The notes beneath the pieces are model-generated. The model did no database searches and was not told the DNA's origin. It worked only from the letters and a program-made list of their open reading frames with translations. Below are positions 22,009 through 31,119 of a DNA stretch of 53,766 nt, piece after piece. The position numbers were made by a program, and so were the translations under genes. The DNA comes from Chloroflexota bacterium. GTDB taxonomy: Bacteria; Chloroflexota; Chloroflexia; Chloroflexales; Roseiflexaceae. The stretch lies in NCBI GenBank assembly GCA_018969485.1, contig JAGWYG010000014.1:1-53766 (forward strand). The letters are read 5' to 3'. Within the stretch, counting starts at the first letter, position 1. Each line of letters begins with the position of its first letter.

Positions 22009-22857
22009 ATGGCAACACAGGTGCAGGCCAGACGCCAGCGACCGTTTCCCTGGGCCGAGGCGCTCAAACATGCCACCATCGTGCTGGTCTGCCTGGCCCT
22101 GCTGTTTCCGCTGTTCCTGATGGTGATGATGTCGGTGAAGGACAAAGAACAGATCGTCTATGAGTTCTTTGCCATCCGGCCGCCGTTTCATCTTGAGAAT
22201 TACACGATTGCCTTTGGCTATATCGCGCCATTGATCTCAAACAGCGTGGTGCTGGCCGTCGGCTCGACGCTGCTGACGGTATCGGTGACGGCGCTGGCGG
22301 GCTACGCATTCGGCCGACTCGAGTTTCCGCTGAAGAACCTGCTGTTCGGCATCCTGTTCGCCAAGATGATGCTCCCCGGGATCATGAACCTGATCCCGTC
22401 GTTCACGCTGGCCTGGAAGCTCGGCATCCTCGACACGCCGTTGCCGGTGATCCTGTTCTGTGCCGGCACGTCGCAGCCCTTCTGGGTGTTTGTGATGCGC
22501 ACATTCGTCGCCCAGCAGCCGCGCGAGCTGTTCGAGTCGATGCGGATCGACGGTGCCAGCGAGTTCCAGAACTTCCGATACCTGGCGGTGCCGCTGCTGC
22601 GGCCGATGATCGCATTGATGTCGATCAATGTCTTTGTGTTCGTGTGGAACGACTACATCTGGCCGCTGGTGACGATCCAGTCGTTCGAGAAGCGGCCGCT
22701 GACAGTCGGCCTGGCCTATCTGACGCAGGCCAATCCGGGCGATTATGGCATGCTGACGGCAGGCTACGTCATCGCAGCGCTGCCGCTGCTCGTCCTGTTC
22801 TTCATCTCGATGCGGCAGTTCATCGAGGGACTGACGGCAGGCTCGATCAAGCTCTGA
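22009..22857 (+). CDS. Sugar ABC transporter permease (MalG/UgpE type)
   Basis: 282 residues, six predicted helices, CUT1 family. An ATG at 22003 overlaps the previous stop (ATGA), but GAAGAGG ends one base before it and is best placed for the ATG at 22009, so the latter is chosen. The EAA loop (ELFESMRIDGASEFQNFRYL, then AVPLLRP) keeps the Gly and the following Pro but has Ser-Met in place of Ala-Ala. The C-terminus ends FISMRQFIEGLTAGSIK, typical of MalG/UgpE proteins. No ATPase gene is present in the window; a shared MsmK/UgpC-type ATPase elsewhere is presumably used. Confidence 0.94.
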   Translation: MATQVQARRQRPFPWAEALKHATIVLVCLALLFPLFLMVMMSVKDKEQIVYEFFAIRPPFHLENYTIAFGYIAPLISNSVVLAVGSTLLTVSVTALAGYAFGRLEFPLKNLLFGILFAKMMLPGIMNLIPSFTLAWKLGILDTPLPVILFCAGTSQPFWVFVMRTFVAQQPRELFESMRIDGASEFQNFRYLAVPLLRPMIALMSINVFVFVWNDYIWPLVTIQSFEKRPLTVGLAYLTQANPGDYGMLTAGYVIAALPLLVLFFISMRQFIEGLTAGSIKL

Positions 22858-22878
22858 GTGAACGGCAAGGACACCCCG

Positions 22879-25149
22879 ATGGTCGACTGGTCGCAGCCCT
22901 GGTTGATCGACGATATCGCGGGGCTACGGGCCGCCCTGCTGGCGCCGGGCGCCGGCGGGCAGCGCAGCGTCGTCTGGCGTATGCTGGTGCAATCGGCGCG
23001 GCGGGCGCCGGAGGCCTACCCGTGGTACACGGCGTTTGTCGCGCTGATCACGCGCGAGCCGGCCGACATCGCGCGTGCGCGGCAGGTACTGGCGTGCTAT
23101 CTCGGCAAGCTCGACGCGGTACGTTTCACCTCGGGGCTGCAGCTGCACTTCTGGTGTTTTGCCTTTCCGCACGCCAAGTGGAGCCTGATGTTCCAGTGGC
23201 TGTGCAGCATCGGCGCCTACGGCGACGACGAGCGCCGCGCGATCACCGCGCAGCTCGTCAGTTTCCAGTTCACCAACATGCACTACGGGCTGCGCACCAA
23301 ACCCGAGCCGGCGTGCGTCGACAACCAGACGCTGGCGCTGGCGCTGAGCAACGCGCTGGTCGGCATGCTATTCAGCGGGCACAGCGCGCTCGCCGAGCCA
23401 TTGCGGCGCGACGGCCTGCGGCGGCTGCCGGCGATCCTCGGCGCGCTGCCGGCATCGGGATACAGCGGCGAAGGCAGCGCGTACATGGATGGTGTGATCG
23501 GCCCGGCGGTGACGCTGGCCGTCGAGGTGCTGAATCGGGCGCACGGGCGCGACGACGGCCTGTGGGCGACGCCGCAGCCGGGCGGCACGCCGCCGATCGC
23601 GGCGCTGCGCATGGTCGCGCGCGAGGCGCTGCCCGGCGGGCTGCTCCTGCCGTGGGACAACTATGGCTATCAGTTTGGCGTACGCTCGCCGCTGGCCTAC
23701 GGTGCCGCGCGCACCGGCGAGGCGGTGTTCTTCGCGGCGCTGGCGTCGTGCATCTGGTCGTACGACATCGGCGTCGGCTGGGCCTACGACGATCTGGTCT
23801 GGACCGTGATCTGGTGGCCGGCGGCGGCGGCGCCGGCCGAGGGGGCGCACGGCTGGTTCGAGGAGCAGGTCGGCGGTGCGCTGTGGAGCGCCGACCGGCA
23901 GCGCGGGGTGCTGCAGATCTGGGACGACTCGGCGCCGGGGATACCGACGCGGGCGCACGTCAACCCGAACGCGGTGCTGTTTCACGCGCACGGCGTGCCG
24001 CTGAGCGCCGACGGCGCCGCCGACAGCCAGGGATGCGCGCGTTTCGCCTTCGCCGATACCTGGCGCGAGGTGGGCTATCTGTCGCTCGACGCGCCGGTGC
24101 GCTACAACTACGGCGACGGCTGTGGCGGCGCGCACTCGGTGATCCTGTTCGACGGCTGGGAGGGCCTGCGGCTGCACCAGGACCAGCCGCAGCGCGGCGC
24201 GGCGGCGCACGCGCCGGCGATGCTGCGCTGCGATGTCGCCCCGTTCTACCGCGAGAGCGTGCCGGATGTCCGCCGCGTCGAGCGCCGCACGCTGCTGCTC
24301 GACGAGCGGTTTGTGGTGATCGAGGACCTGATCGAGAGCGAGGCCGAGCATGACGTGACGGCGCGCTTCGTGCTGCGCCCGGAGTTGGCGCCGGCGCCAT
24401 GTGGCGTGCGCATCGTCACGCCCGAGGGCGTGAGCCTGCAACTGGTCGAGGCGCTGCACGCGGCCACCTTCCGCTGCGAGGCGGTGGCCGGCTTTCCGGC
24501 GCGCCCCGACGGCCGGGCGGTCCTGGCCGATGTCGTCGCCCGCGGCCGGCAGGTGCGCTGGCTGTTCGTGGCGCTGGCCGGGCCGGGCCGCGTGGCGCAG
24601 CCGCTGACGGCACTGCAGGCGATCGCCGACCCGGCCGGCACGCTCGACGATGCGCACGCGCGGCGCCTGTTGCGCGCCAGCCCGCTGCGGCTCGACGGGC
24701 AACTCCCGCCGCACCTCGAACGCGACCTGCCGCTGGTGCGCACCTGGTGGTACCGCACGACGCTCCGGCGGCCGGCCGGCACGGCCTGGCTGCGGCTGCC
24801 GCTCGGCCTGGCGCGGCCGCGTGTCCTGCTCGACGGCCGGCCGGTCGACCTCGCGCCATGGGCCACGTCGCTGGCATTGCTGCCGCCCGACGTGCCGCTG
24901 CCCGACTGGATCGCCGCCGATGCGGCGTTCGAACTGGTAGTGCGCAGCGATGTGCCGCTGAGCCACTACGAGGGCGGCGGCGACGGCACGCTGGGGCTGT
25001 GCGGCGGCTTCGCGCTGTGTCTGCCCAGCGCCGTCGAGCAGATTCGTGCCGCCTGCCTCGCCGACGGCGTGCTGGCCGTCCAGACCGACCAGGCGTGCTA
25101 TCGGTGGCCGTACGCCCTGTTGCCCGCCGATGCGCCGGCAGGAGCATGA
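22879..25149 (+). CDS. Putative heparinase II/III-like polysaccharide-degrading protein
   Basis: 756 residues. An in-frame GTG directly after the permease stop (22858) is possible, but AAGGA lies 8 bases before the ATG at 22879. The N-terminal 350 residues look all-helical and Trp/Tyr-rich (FWCFAFPHAKWSLMFQWLCS, SGYSGEGSAYMDGVIGPAVT), like the alpha/alpha toroid of heparinase II/III and alginate lyases. The second half looks beta-rich (NYGDGCGGAHSVILFDGWEG, RRTLLLDERFVVIEDLIES), like their C-terminal beta-sandwich. There is no signal peptide, so it would act on imported glycan in the cytosol. The catalytic residues of known lyases could not be assigned with confidence, and it may be a new family. 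Confidence 0.6.
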   Translation: MVDWSQPWLIDDIAGLRAALLAPGAGGQRSVVWRMLVQSARRAPEAYPWYTAFVALITREPADIARARQVLACYLGKLDAVRFTSGLQLHFWCFAFPHAKWSLMFQWLCSIGAYGDDERRAITAQLVSFQFTNMHYGLRTKPEPACVDNQTLALALSNALVGMLFSGHSALAEPLRRDGLRRLPAILGALPASGYSGEGSAYMDGVIGPAVTLAVEVLNRAHGRDDGLWATPQPGGTPPIAALRMVAREALPGGLLLPWDNYGYQFGVRSPLAYGAARTGEAVFFAALASCIWSYDIGVGWAYDDLVWTVIWWPAAAAPAEGAHGWFEEQVGGALWSADRQRGVLQIWDDSAPGIPTRAHVNPNAVLFHAHGVPLSADGAADSQGCARFAFADTWREVGYLSLDAPVRYNYGDGCGGAHSVILFDGWEGLRLHQDQPQRGAAAHAPAMLRCDVAPFYRESVPDVRRVERRTLLLDERFVVIEDLIESEAEHDVTARFVLRPELAPAPCGVRIVTPEGVSLQLVEALHAATFRCEAVAGFPARPDGRAVLADVVARGRQVRWLFVALAGPGRVAQPLTALQAIADPAGTLDDAHARRLLRASPLRLDGQLPPHLERDLPLVRTWWYRTTLRRPAGTAWLRLPLGLARPRVLLDGRPVDLAPWATSLALLPPDVPLPDWIAADAAFELVVRSDVPLSHYEGGGDGTLGLCGGFALCLPSAVEQIRAACLADGVLAVQTDQACYRWPYALLPADAPAGA

Positions 25150-25151
25150 TG

Positions 25152-25721
25152 ATGCACGATATCGCCATGATGGAACGTGTGCTGTGCGATCCGGCCAGCA
25201 TCCCCCACGCGGCGCAGCACCCCGACTGGGAGGTGCGCTATGCCGCGGCCGTCGCCATCGAAGCATGCGCCGACCCGGCCTGGCTGCCGACCGTGCGGGC
25301 GATGTGGCAGCACGAACTGGCCCGGCCCGACTACACCCGCGCCAGCGTACGGTTCGTCGAGCACGTCGGCGACACGCGCAACGCCGAGATGATCGGCCCG
25401 CTCACCGCGGTGTTTCCCGCCGGCACCGATGACGCGACGCGGGCCGCATGGGCATGCCGCGGCCGCGTGCGGCAGGCGCTGGCGTTCGCCATCGCGGCCA
25501 TCGGCCAGTGCGACGACGGGCTGCGATGCATGCTGCACGACCGGCTGCTCGCAGCCGACGAGGACTACCCGGTGAAGGCGGCAGTCGCGCGGGCGCTGGC
25601 GCGGGTCGGTACCGCCGCCAGCATCGCGCCGCTGCAGGTCGCGCTGGCGCTCGACGAGTGGTGCACCCATACCGAGGCGGCGCTGGCGCTGGCGGCGCTG
25701 GCGGCGCGCAGCAGCGAATGA
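25152..25721 (+). CDS. HEAT-like repeat protein
   Basis: 189 residues. Three ATGs (25146, 25149, 25152) follow GGAG; the last is best spaced at 7 bases, while the first overlaps the previous stop. The sequence is Ala-rich paired helices: EVRYAAAVAIEAC, RVRQALAFAIAAIG, PVKAAVARALARVG and TEAALALAALAAR, the pattern of HEAT/PBS-lyase-like repeats that make curved protein-binding surfaces. No enzyme motif. Why it is in a glycan operon is not known; its stop overlaps an in-frame ATG before the next gene. Confidence 0.75.
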   Translation: MHDIAMMERVLCDPASIPHAAQHPDWEVRYAAAVAIEACADPAWLPTVRAMWQHELARPDYTRASVRFVEHVGDTRNAEMIGPLTAVFPAGTDDATRAAWACRGRVRQALAFAIAAIGQCDDGLRCMLHDRLLAADEDYPVKAAVARALARVGTAASIAPLQVALALDEWCTHTEAALALAALAARSSE

Positions 25722-25735
25722 AGGGAGACCCGACG

Positions 25736-26599
25736 ATGCGCAGCATGATGATCGGCATCGGCTCGACCGCCTCGCAGCCCGGCGACGTGGCCGGCAATCT
25801 CGCACAGATCGCCGCGCTCGCGGCGCGCGCTGCAGCCAATGGCTGCGCGCTGCTGCTGACGCCCGAGTTGAGCGCGACCGGCTACGGCGGCTATCCGGCC
25901 GTGCTGGCGTGTGCCGAGCCGGCCGGCGGCGGGCCGATCTGGCATGCGCTCGCCGAACTCGCCGCGCGCCACCGGCTGGTGCTCGCCGCAGGGTTCGTCG
26001 AGGCCGTCGGCGCGCGCCGCCACCTGGCCCACTACGTGGTCTACCCCGACGGCCAGACGGTCGTGCAGCGCAAGCACCGCGTCACGCCGCGCGAGGCGCC
26101 GCTCGAGCCGGCGGTGCCGCTGTTCTTCGACGACACCGAGGAGATCGGGCACGTGCCGCCGGGCCAGGCGCGCTTCGTCCCCTTCGTGATCGCTGGCGTG
26201 CGCTGCGCGCTGGTGATCTGCGCCGACCTCGGCGTGCGCGAGCGGCGCGCCCTGCTGCGCCGCGACGCCATCGAGCTGATGCTGCTGCCGACCGGCGCCG
26301 GCGGAACGCGCGGCGAGCGCTTCGATGACGCCGACCTGGCCGCGCCGGGTGGGGTGCCGCGCTACCTGGCGGCGCTGCGTGCCGCCTGTGATCCCGGCGA
26401 CGGAGCGCGTGAATGCATCGAGGACCAGCGCGCGCTGGCGGCGGTCAACATGGTTGGCTTCGATGGCCATGCGTTGTATCATGGTGGCCAGGGGTCCATC
26501 GTCGATCCGTCGGGCGACATCGTCGCGCTGCTGCCCGGCATCCCGCTGCTCGAGCGGCAGCAGGCGCGCTTCGCCTGTGGCACGGTGCTGTTTCCCTGA
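25736..26599 (+). CDS. Carbon-nitrogen hydrolase (nitrilase superfamily)
   Basis: 287 residues. AAGGGAG lies 8 bases before the ATG at 25736. The Glu-Lys-Cys catalytic triad is complete: Glu44 in LLLTPELSATGY, Lys113 in VVQRKHRVTPRE, Cys162 in ALVICADLGVRE. The fold core is otherwise recognisable (NMVGFDGHALYHGGQGSIVD, PSGDIVALLPG). Members cleave amides or nitriles in the cytosol. In a glycan operon it may remove an amide or N-acyl group from an imported compound, which is inference. An Asp follows the catalytic Cys where a Tyr, Trp or Glu is common. Confidence 0.88.
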   Translation: MRSMMIGIGSTASQPGDVAGNLAQIAALAARAAANGCALLLTPELSATGYGGYPAVLACAEPAGGGPIWHALAELAARHRLVLAAGFVEAVGARRHLAHYVVYPDGQTVVQRKHRVTPREAPLEPAVPLFFDDTEEIGHVPPGQARFVPFVIAGVRCALVICADLGVRERRALLRRDAIELMLLPTGAGGTRGERFDDADLAAPGGVPRYLAALRAACDPGDGARECIEDQRALAAVNMVGFDGHALYHGGQGSIVDPSGDIVALLPGIPLLERQQARFACGTVLFP

Positions 26600-26618
26600 T
26601 GCCGACCGGGAGGAACCG

Positions 26619-29081
26619 ATGACTGCGCTGACTGATGGGCCGATCACGCTGCCGCGCTGGTTCGACGGCACCTCCTGTACCGCCGCCGCGTTCCTGCTCG
26701 GCGGCATCGGCACCGGCAATGTCTCGCTGGGCGCGCGCGGCGAATTGCGCGACTGGGAGATCTTCGGCACCGCCGGGAAGGGCAACGCCCTGCCGAATAC
26801 GTTCTTCGCGCTGCGCTACGCCGGTCCCGGCGCCGAACCGGTGGCGCGCGTCCTCGAAGGGCCGATTCCGCCGCCCTACACCCGCTCGCACGGCTTCGTC
26901 GACCATGAGGTCGCCGGCCTGCCGCGCTGCGCCGCCGCGCGCCTCAAGGGCGAATACCCCTTCGCGACCGTCGAGCTCCGCGATCCGGCGCTGCCGCTGA
27001 CGATCACGCTCGAGGCCTTCACGCCGTTCGTGCCGCTCGATGCCGATGACTCCGGCCTGCCGGTCGCCATCCTGCGCTACCAGGTGCAGCACCACGGCGA
27101 CCAGCCCGCCGATGTCGCGGTGGTCGGCTCGCTGGCGAACCTCACCGCGCTCGAGGCCTTCGAGCAGCACACCTGGCGCGCCATCCGCATGGCCGACGGC
27201 GTGCGCAATGCCTACCGCGACGATGGCGTGCTGCGCGGGCTGTGGTTCGAACCGCGCACGCTCACGCCGGAGCACCGCTGCTACCGCACCATGAGCCTCA
27301 CCACCCCCGACGGCGGCGTGTCCTGCAAGCGCCGCTGGCTCAACGGCGGCTGGTGGGACGGCTTGCAGGAGTTCTGGGATGACTTCTGTGACGATGGCCG
27401 GCTGGAGGCCGAGCCGGGCTATGTCGAGCGCGATGCACCGGCCGATTTCGACGACCGCATCGGCTCGCTGGCGATCGCGCGCACGCTGGCGCCGGGCGCG
27501 ACGGCGACCTTCACCTTCGTCCTGAGCTGGCACGTGCCCTGGCGTCCGCGCTCGTGGAGCGAACGCATGTATCACGAGGTGCGCGAGCGTGGCGCGCGCG
27601 TCGCCCCCGATGCGGCGGGCGGCCTGCCGCTGATGCGCACCTACTACTCGCTGCGCTTCGCCGATGCCTGGGGCGCGGCACGCTTCGCCATCGACCAGCT
27701 GCCCCGCCTCGAGCGCGCCAGCCGCGCCTTCCGCGACGCCCTCTACGGCTCGACTGTGCCGGCCGAGATCGTCGAGGCGATCGGCGCGACGCTCACCGCG
27801 CTGCGCAGCCCGAGCTGCTTTCGCCTGGAGGATGGCACCCTGATGGCCTGGGAGGGGTGCTTCGATGACGAGGGGTGCTGCGAGGGGAACTGTACCCACG
27901 TGCTGAATTACAGCCAGACGGTGGCGTATCTGTTTCCGGCGCTCGAACGCTCGATGCGGCGCCTGGAGTATCTCGTCGAGACGACGCCCGCCGGCAAGAT
28001 GCATTTCCGCAGCTATCAGCCGTTCGGCATGGACGGGCACGACCACGTGCCGGCGGCCGACGGGCAGCTTGGCACGCTGGTACGGCTGTATCGCGAATGG
28101 CGCCTGTCGGGCGATGAGGCGTTCCTGCGCGAGGTGTGGCCGCGCGCCGCGCAGACGCTCGACTTCGCCTTCGACGCCTGGGACCGCGACGGCGACGGTG
28201 TGCTCGACACCGATCTGTTCAATACCTACGACATCAGCTTCCAGGGCCCGACCTCGATGGTGAACTCGCTGTTTCTGGCGGCATTGCTGGCGGGCGCCGA
28301 GTTGGCTGCGCATCTCGGCGAGCCAGAGCGCGCCGCGCGCTACCGGGCGGCGTTCGCGCGCGGCAGCGCCGGCACCGATGCCCTGCTGTGGGGCGGCGAC
28401 TACTACGTGCAGCGTCTGGTGTCGCGTGACGGGCAGCGCTATCAGTACGGCGGCGGCTGCCTGTCCGACCAGCTGTTCGGCCAGACGCTGGCGCACCTCA
28501 GCGGGCTCGGCTACCTCTTGCCGGTCGAGCATGTCCGCGCAGCCATCCACGCCGTGTTCCGCCACAACTGGCGCACCAGCTTCGTCAACCACCACAATGT
28601 CCAGCGGACATACGCGCTCAACGAGGAGCACGGGCTGATCCTGTGCTCGTGGCCCACGGGTGGGCGGCCGCGCCTGCCCTTCCCATACGCCGACGAAGTC
28701 TGGACCGGGATCGAGTACCACGTGGCGACGCACCTGATCTACGAGGGCGCGCTGGCCGAGGCGCGCACGATCGTCCAGGGGGTGCGGGCGCGGCACGACG
28801 GCGTGCGACGCAATCCGTGGGACGAAGTGGAGTGCGGGCATCACTACATGCGCTCGCTGGCCAGCTATGGCCTGCTGGTCGCCTGGTCGGGCGTCGTGGC
28901 AGATCTGCCGCATGGCACGATCCGGTTCGCGCCGTGTGCCGCCGGCGCGCGGTTCCAGTGCCTGTTCGCCTGCGATGCCGCCTGGGGCATCTACCATCGC
29001 GAGGTGGATGCCAGCGGGGCGGTGCGGCAGTGGCTCGAGGTGCTCGGTGGCGACGCCGGCGCGCTCAGGCTGCTGCCGTGA
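26619..29081 (+). CDS. Glycoside hydrolase family 116 (GBA2-like) protein
   Basis: 820 residues; GGGAGGA lies 5 bases before the ATG. The N-terminal beta domain begins LGGIGTGNVSLGARGELRDW, the family opening (GGIGxG...RGxxxDW). The C-terminal (alpha/alpha)6 domain contains LMAWEGCFDDEG (Glu412), NCTHVLNYSQTVAYLFPALE and VLDTDLFNTYDISFQGPTS (Asp538). By comparison with GBA2/TxGH116, Asp538 aligns with the acid/base Asp and Glu412 lies in the region of the nucleophile. Family members are retaining beta-glucosidases, glucosylceramidases or xylosidases. No signal peptide, so it is cytosolic and acts after uptake. Confidence 0.88.
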   Translation: MTALTDGPITLPRWFDGTSCTAAAFLLGGIGTGNVSLGARGELRDWEIFGTAGKGNALPNTFFALRYAGPGAEPVARVLEGPIPPPYTRSHGFVDHEVAGLPRCAAARLKGEYPFATVELRDPALPLTITLEAFTPFVPLDADDSGLPVAILRYQVQHHGDQPADVAVVGSLANLTALEAFEQHTWRAIRMADGVRNAYRDDGVLRGLWFEPRTLTPEHRCYRTMSLTTPDGGVSCKRRWLNGGWWDGLQEFWDDFCDDGRLEAEPGYVERDAPADFDDRIGSLAIARTLAPGATATFTFVLSWHVPWRPRSWSERMYHEVRERGARVAPDAAGGLPLMRTYYSLRFADAWGAARFAIDQLPRLERASRAFRDALYGSTVPAEIVEAIGATLTALRSPSCFRLEDGTLMAWEGCFDDEGCCEGNCTHVLNYSQTVAYLFPALERSMRRLEYLVETTPAGKMHFRSYQPFGMDGHDHVPAADGQLGTLVRLYREWRLSGDEAFLREVWPRAAQTLDFAFDAWDRDGDGVLDTDLFNTYDISFQGPTSMVNSLFLAALLAGAELAAHLGEPERAARYRAAFARGSAGTDALLWGGDYYVQRLVSRDGQRYQYGGGCLSDQLFGQTLAHLSGLGYLLPVEHVRAAIHAVFRHNWRTSFVNHHNVQRTYALNEEHGLILCSWPTGGRPRLPFPYADEVWTGIEYHVATHLIYEGALAEARTIVQGVRARHDGVRRNPWDEVECGHHYMRSLASYGLLVAWSGVVADLPHGTIRFAPCAAGARFQCLFACDAAWGIYHREVDASGAVRQWLEVLGGDAGALRLLP

Positions 29082-29110
29082 GCGCGGGACAGCAGCGCGG
29101 GAGCGCGGCA

Positions 29111-30142
29111 GTGGTGCAGCCGGCGGGCGAGCGGATCCGCATCGCCATCGTCGGGCTGCACTTCGGCGGCTGGATGCTCGAGCACGAATTCGCCGGCCCG
29201 GCCGCCGCGTGGTTCGAGCCGGTGGCGGTCTGCGACCGCGATGCGGCGTTGACGGCGCAGTGGGCCGCGCGCTGCGGCCTGCCCGGCTACACCGATCTCG
29301 CGACGCTGCTGGAGCAGGTGCCGTGCGCGGTGATCGGCCTGTTCACCGGGCCGGTCGGGCGGGCGGCGCTGATCCGGCAGATCATCGACGCCGGGCGCGA
29401 CGTGATCACCACCAAGCCGTTCGAGCGCTCGGCCGCCGCGGCCGCGCAGGTGCTGCACGACGCCCGCGCGCGTGGCCGCGTGGTGCTGAGCAACCTGCCC
29501 GCGCCGCACATGAGCCGCGACATCGCCCAGATCCGGCGCTGGTGCGACGAGTATGCGCTGGGCCGGCCGATCGGCTATCATGCGGCCACCTGGTGCGCCT
29601 ACCGCGAGCAGGCCGATGGCAGCTGGTACGACGATCCGGCGCAGTGTCCCGCCGCACCGATCTTCCGCCTCGGCATCTACCTGCTCGACGACCTGGCGTG
29701 GTTCATGGCGCCGGTGGCCGACGTGCAGCTGGCGCAGTCGCGCATCAGCACCGGCCGGCCCACCGCCGACACCGCGGCGCTGACGCTCAGGCACGCCGAT
29801 GGCACCATCGGCACGGTGTTCGCCTCGTTTGCCATCGATGATGGGCAACCCTATCGCTGCGCGCTGCAGCTACATTTCGCCCACGGCACGATCACCCGCA
29901 ACGTCGGCGCGATCGCGGCAGCGCTGCCGCACCAGTCGGCGCAGCTCACGCTGAGCGCACGGCACGCTGCACGGCAGCACATCGCCAGCACCACCATCGA
30001 CGACACCGGCGCGGGCTACCAGTGGGCGGCATACGCCGCGGCGCTCGCCGGGCGGCAGACACCCGACGACGCCACCATCGCGCGGTTCGTCGCGCCGCTG
30101 CGCCTGTTCGAGCGCATCGTCGCCGCGGAGGCCGGCCGATGA
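29111..30142 (+). CDS. Gfo/Idh/MocA-like oxidoreductase with atypical nucleotide-binding loop
   Basis: 343 residues from the GTG at 29111, which has GGGAG 7 bases upstream; a GTG at 29078 overlapping the GH116 stop (GTGA) is the alternative. The first strand-turn is IRIAIVGLHFGGWMLE, where a Gly-x-Gly-x-x-Gly/Ala loop is usual. The family EKP motif is TTKPFER, so the Lys and Pro are kept but Glu is replaced. C-terminal IFRLGIYLLDDLAWFM fits the family. It may be a dehydrogenase with altered cofactor binding or a non-catalytic relative. Its stop overlaps the next gene's start (ATGA). Confidence 0.8.
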   Translation: MVQPAGERIRIAIVGLHFGGWMLEHEFAGPAAAWFEPVAVCDRDAALTAQWAARCGLPGYTDLATLLEQVPCAVIGLFTGPVGRAALIRQIIDAGRDVITTKPFERSAAAAAQVLHDARARGRVVLSNLPAPHMSRDIAQIRRWCDEYALGRPIGYHAATWCAYREQADGSWYDDPAQCPAAPIFRLGIYLLDDLAWFMAPVADVQLAQSRISTGRPTADTAALTLRHADGTIGTVFASFAIDDGQPYRCALQLHFAHGTITRNVGAIAAALPHQSAQLTLSARHAARQHIASTTIDDTGAGYQWAAYAAALAGRQTPDDATIARFVAPLRLFERIVAAEAGR

Positions 30143-31083
30143 CCGGGGTCGCGCTCGTCGGCCAGAACGGCCACCAGCTCGATGCGGCGCGCGTCCTGGC
30201 AGCCGGCGCGCAGCTCGTCGGCGCCTACGATGCGCCGCCCGGGCCGGGGCGGCACTATCCCTCGCTGGAGGCCCTGCTCGACGATCCGGCGGTGACGCTG
30301 GTCTCGATCTGCGCGCCGCGGCGCGCCGACCAGCCGGCGCTGATCCTGCGCGCGCTCGCTGCCGGCAAGCACGTGCTGGCCGAGAAGCCGCTGGCGATGA
30401 GCCACGCCGCGCTCGACGACGTGGTGCGCCACGCCGCGGCGTACCAGCGGCACTGCTACGAGATGGACAGCAGCGGCGAGGCGCCGTACGTCGCGGTGCG
30501 TCGGCTGCTCGCCGCCGGGCAGATCGGCGCGGTCGTGCAGATCATCGCCCGCAAAGCCTATCCCTACGCCGACTGGCGGCCCGACGACCCGGCCGTCGAT
30601 GGTGGCCTGATCATGCAGGCGGCGATCCATGCGGCGCGCTGGATCGTGCAGACCTGCGACCAGACGGTCGTGCGCGTCGCCGCCCACGGCACGACCGCCG
30701 GGCCGCGGCCGGGCGTGCTGATGAGCGCTGCCGGCATCCAGGCACAGCTGGCCGGCGGCGGCGTGGCCAGCATCAGCGCCAGCTACCTGCATCGCGCCGA
30801 AAGTGGCGACTGGGCCGATGACGAGCTGCGCGTGTACGGCAGCGCCGGCGTGATCGTCGCCGCCGGCCGCGCGCGCACGCTGCGCGTCATCACGGCGGCG
30901 GGGCTGCGGTACCACGATGCCAGCGCCTGCGAGCCGATGCTCGAGCAGGTGCTGGCGCGCATCCGCGGCGCCGTGCCGGCGCCATCCCCGCGGCGCCAGC
31001 ACCATGCCACGCGCGTGGTCATCAGCGCCGCCGAGAGCGCCGCCCGCGCCGGCGCGTGGCTCGCGGTGCCCGATGAACCATGA
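30139..31083 (+). CDS. Gfo/Idh/MocA family oxidoreductase
   Basis: 314 residues, start overlapping the stop of the preceding family member (ATGA). The N-terminus is short and divergent (MTGVALVGQNGHQLDAARVL) with no GxGxxG; the EKP motif is intact (GKHVLAEKPLAMS). The C-terminal domain has DGGLIMQAAIHAARW, with His where the family often has a catalytic or substrate-contacting residue. Two neighbouring, dissimilar members may form one heteromeric enzyme or act in successive steps on a released sugar; this is inference. Confidence 0.8.
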   Translation: MTGVALVGQNGHQLDAARVLAAGAQLVGAYDAPPGPGRHYPSLEALLDDPAVTLVSICAPRRADQPALILRALAAGKHVLAEKPLAMSHAALDDVVRHAAAYQRHCYEMDSSGEAPYVAVRRLLAAGQIGAVVQIIARKAYPYADWRPDDPAVDGGLIMQAAIHAARWIVQTCDQTVVRVAAHGTTAGPRPGVLMSAAGIQAQLAGGGVASISASYLHRAESGDWADDELRVYGSAGVIVAAGRARTLRVITAAGLRYHDASACEPMLEQVLARIRGAVPAPSPRRQHHATRVVISAAESAARAGAWLAVPDEP

Positions 31084-31119
31084 CCGATCGACTGCCGTGC
31101 CGTCCAGCGAGGTGCGATC

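Noticed and set aside
26445-28997. An 850-codon minus-strand frame across the GH116 gene
   Set aside because: Antisense shadow of a gene with strong family motifs and a good ribosome binding site.
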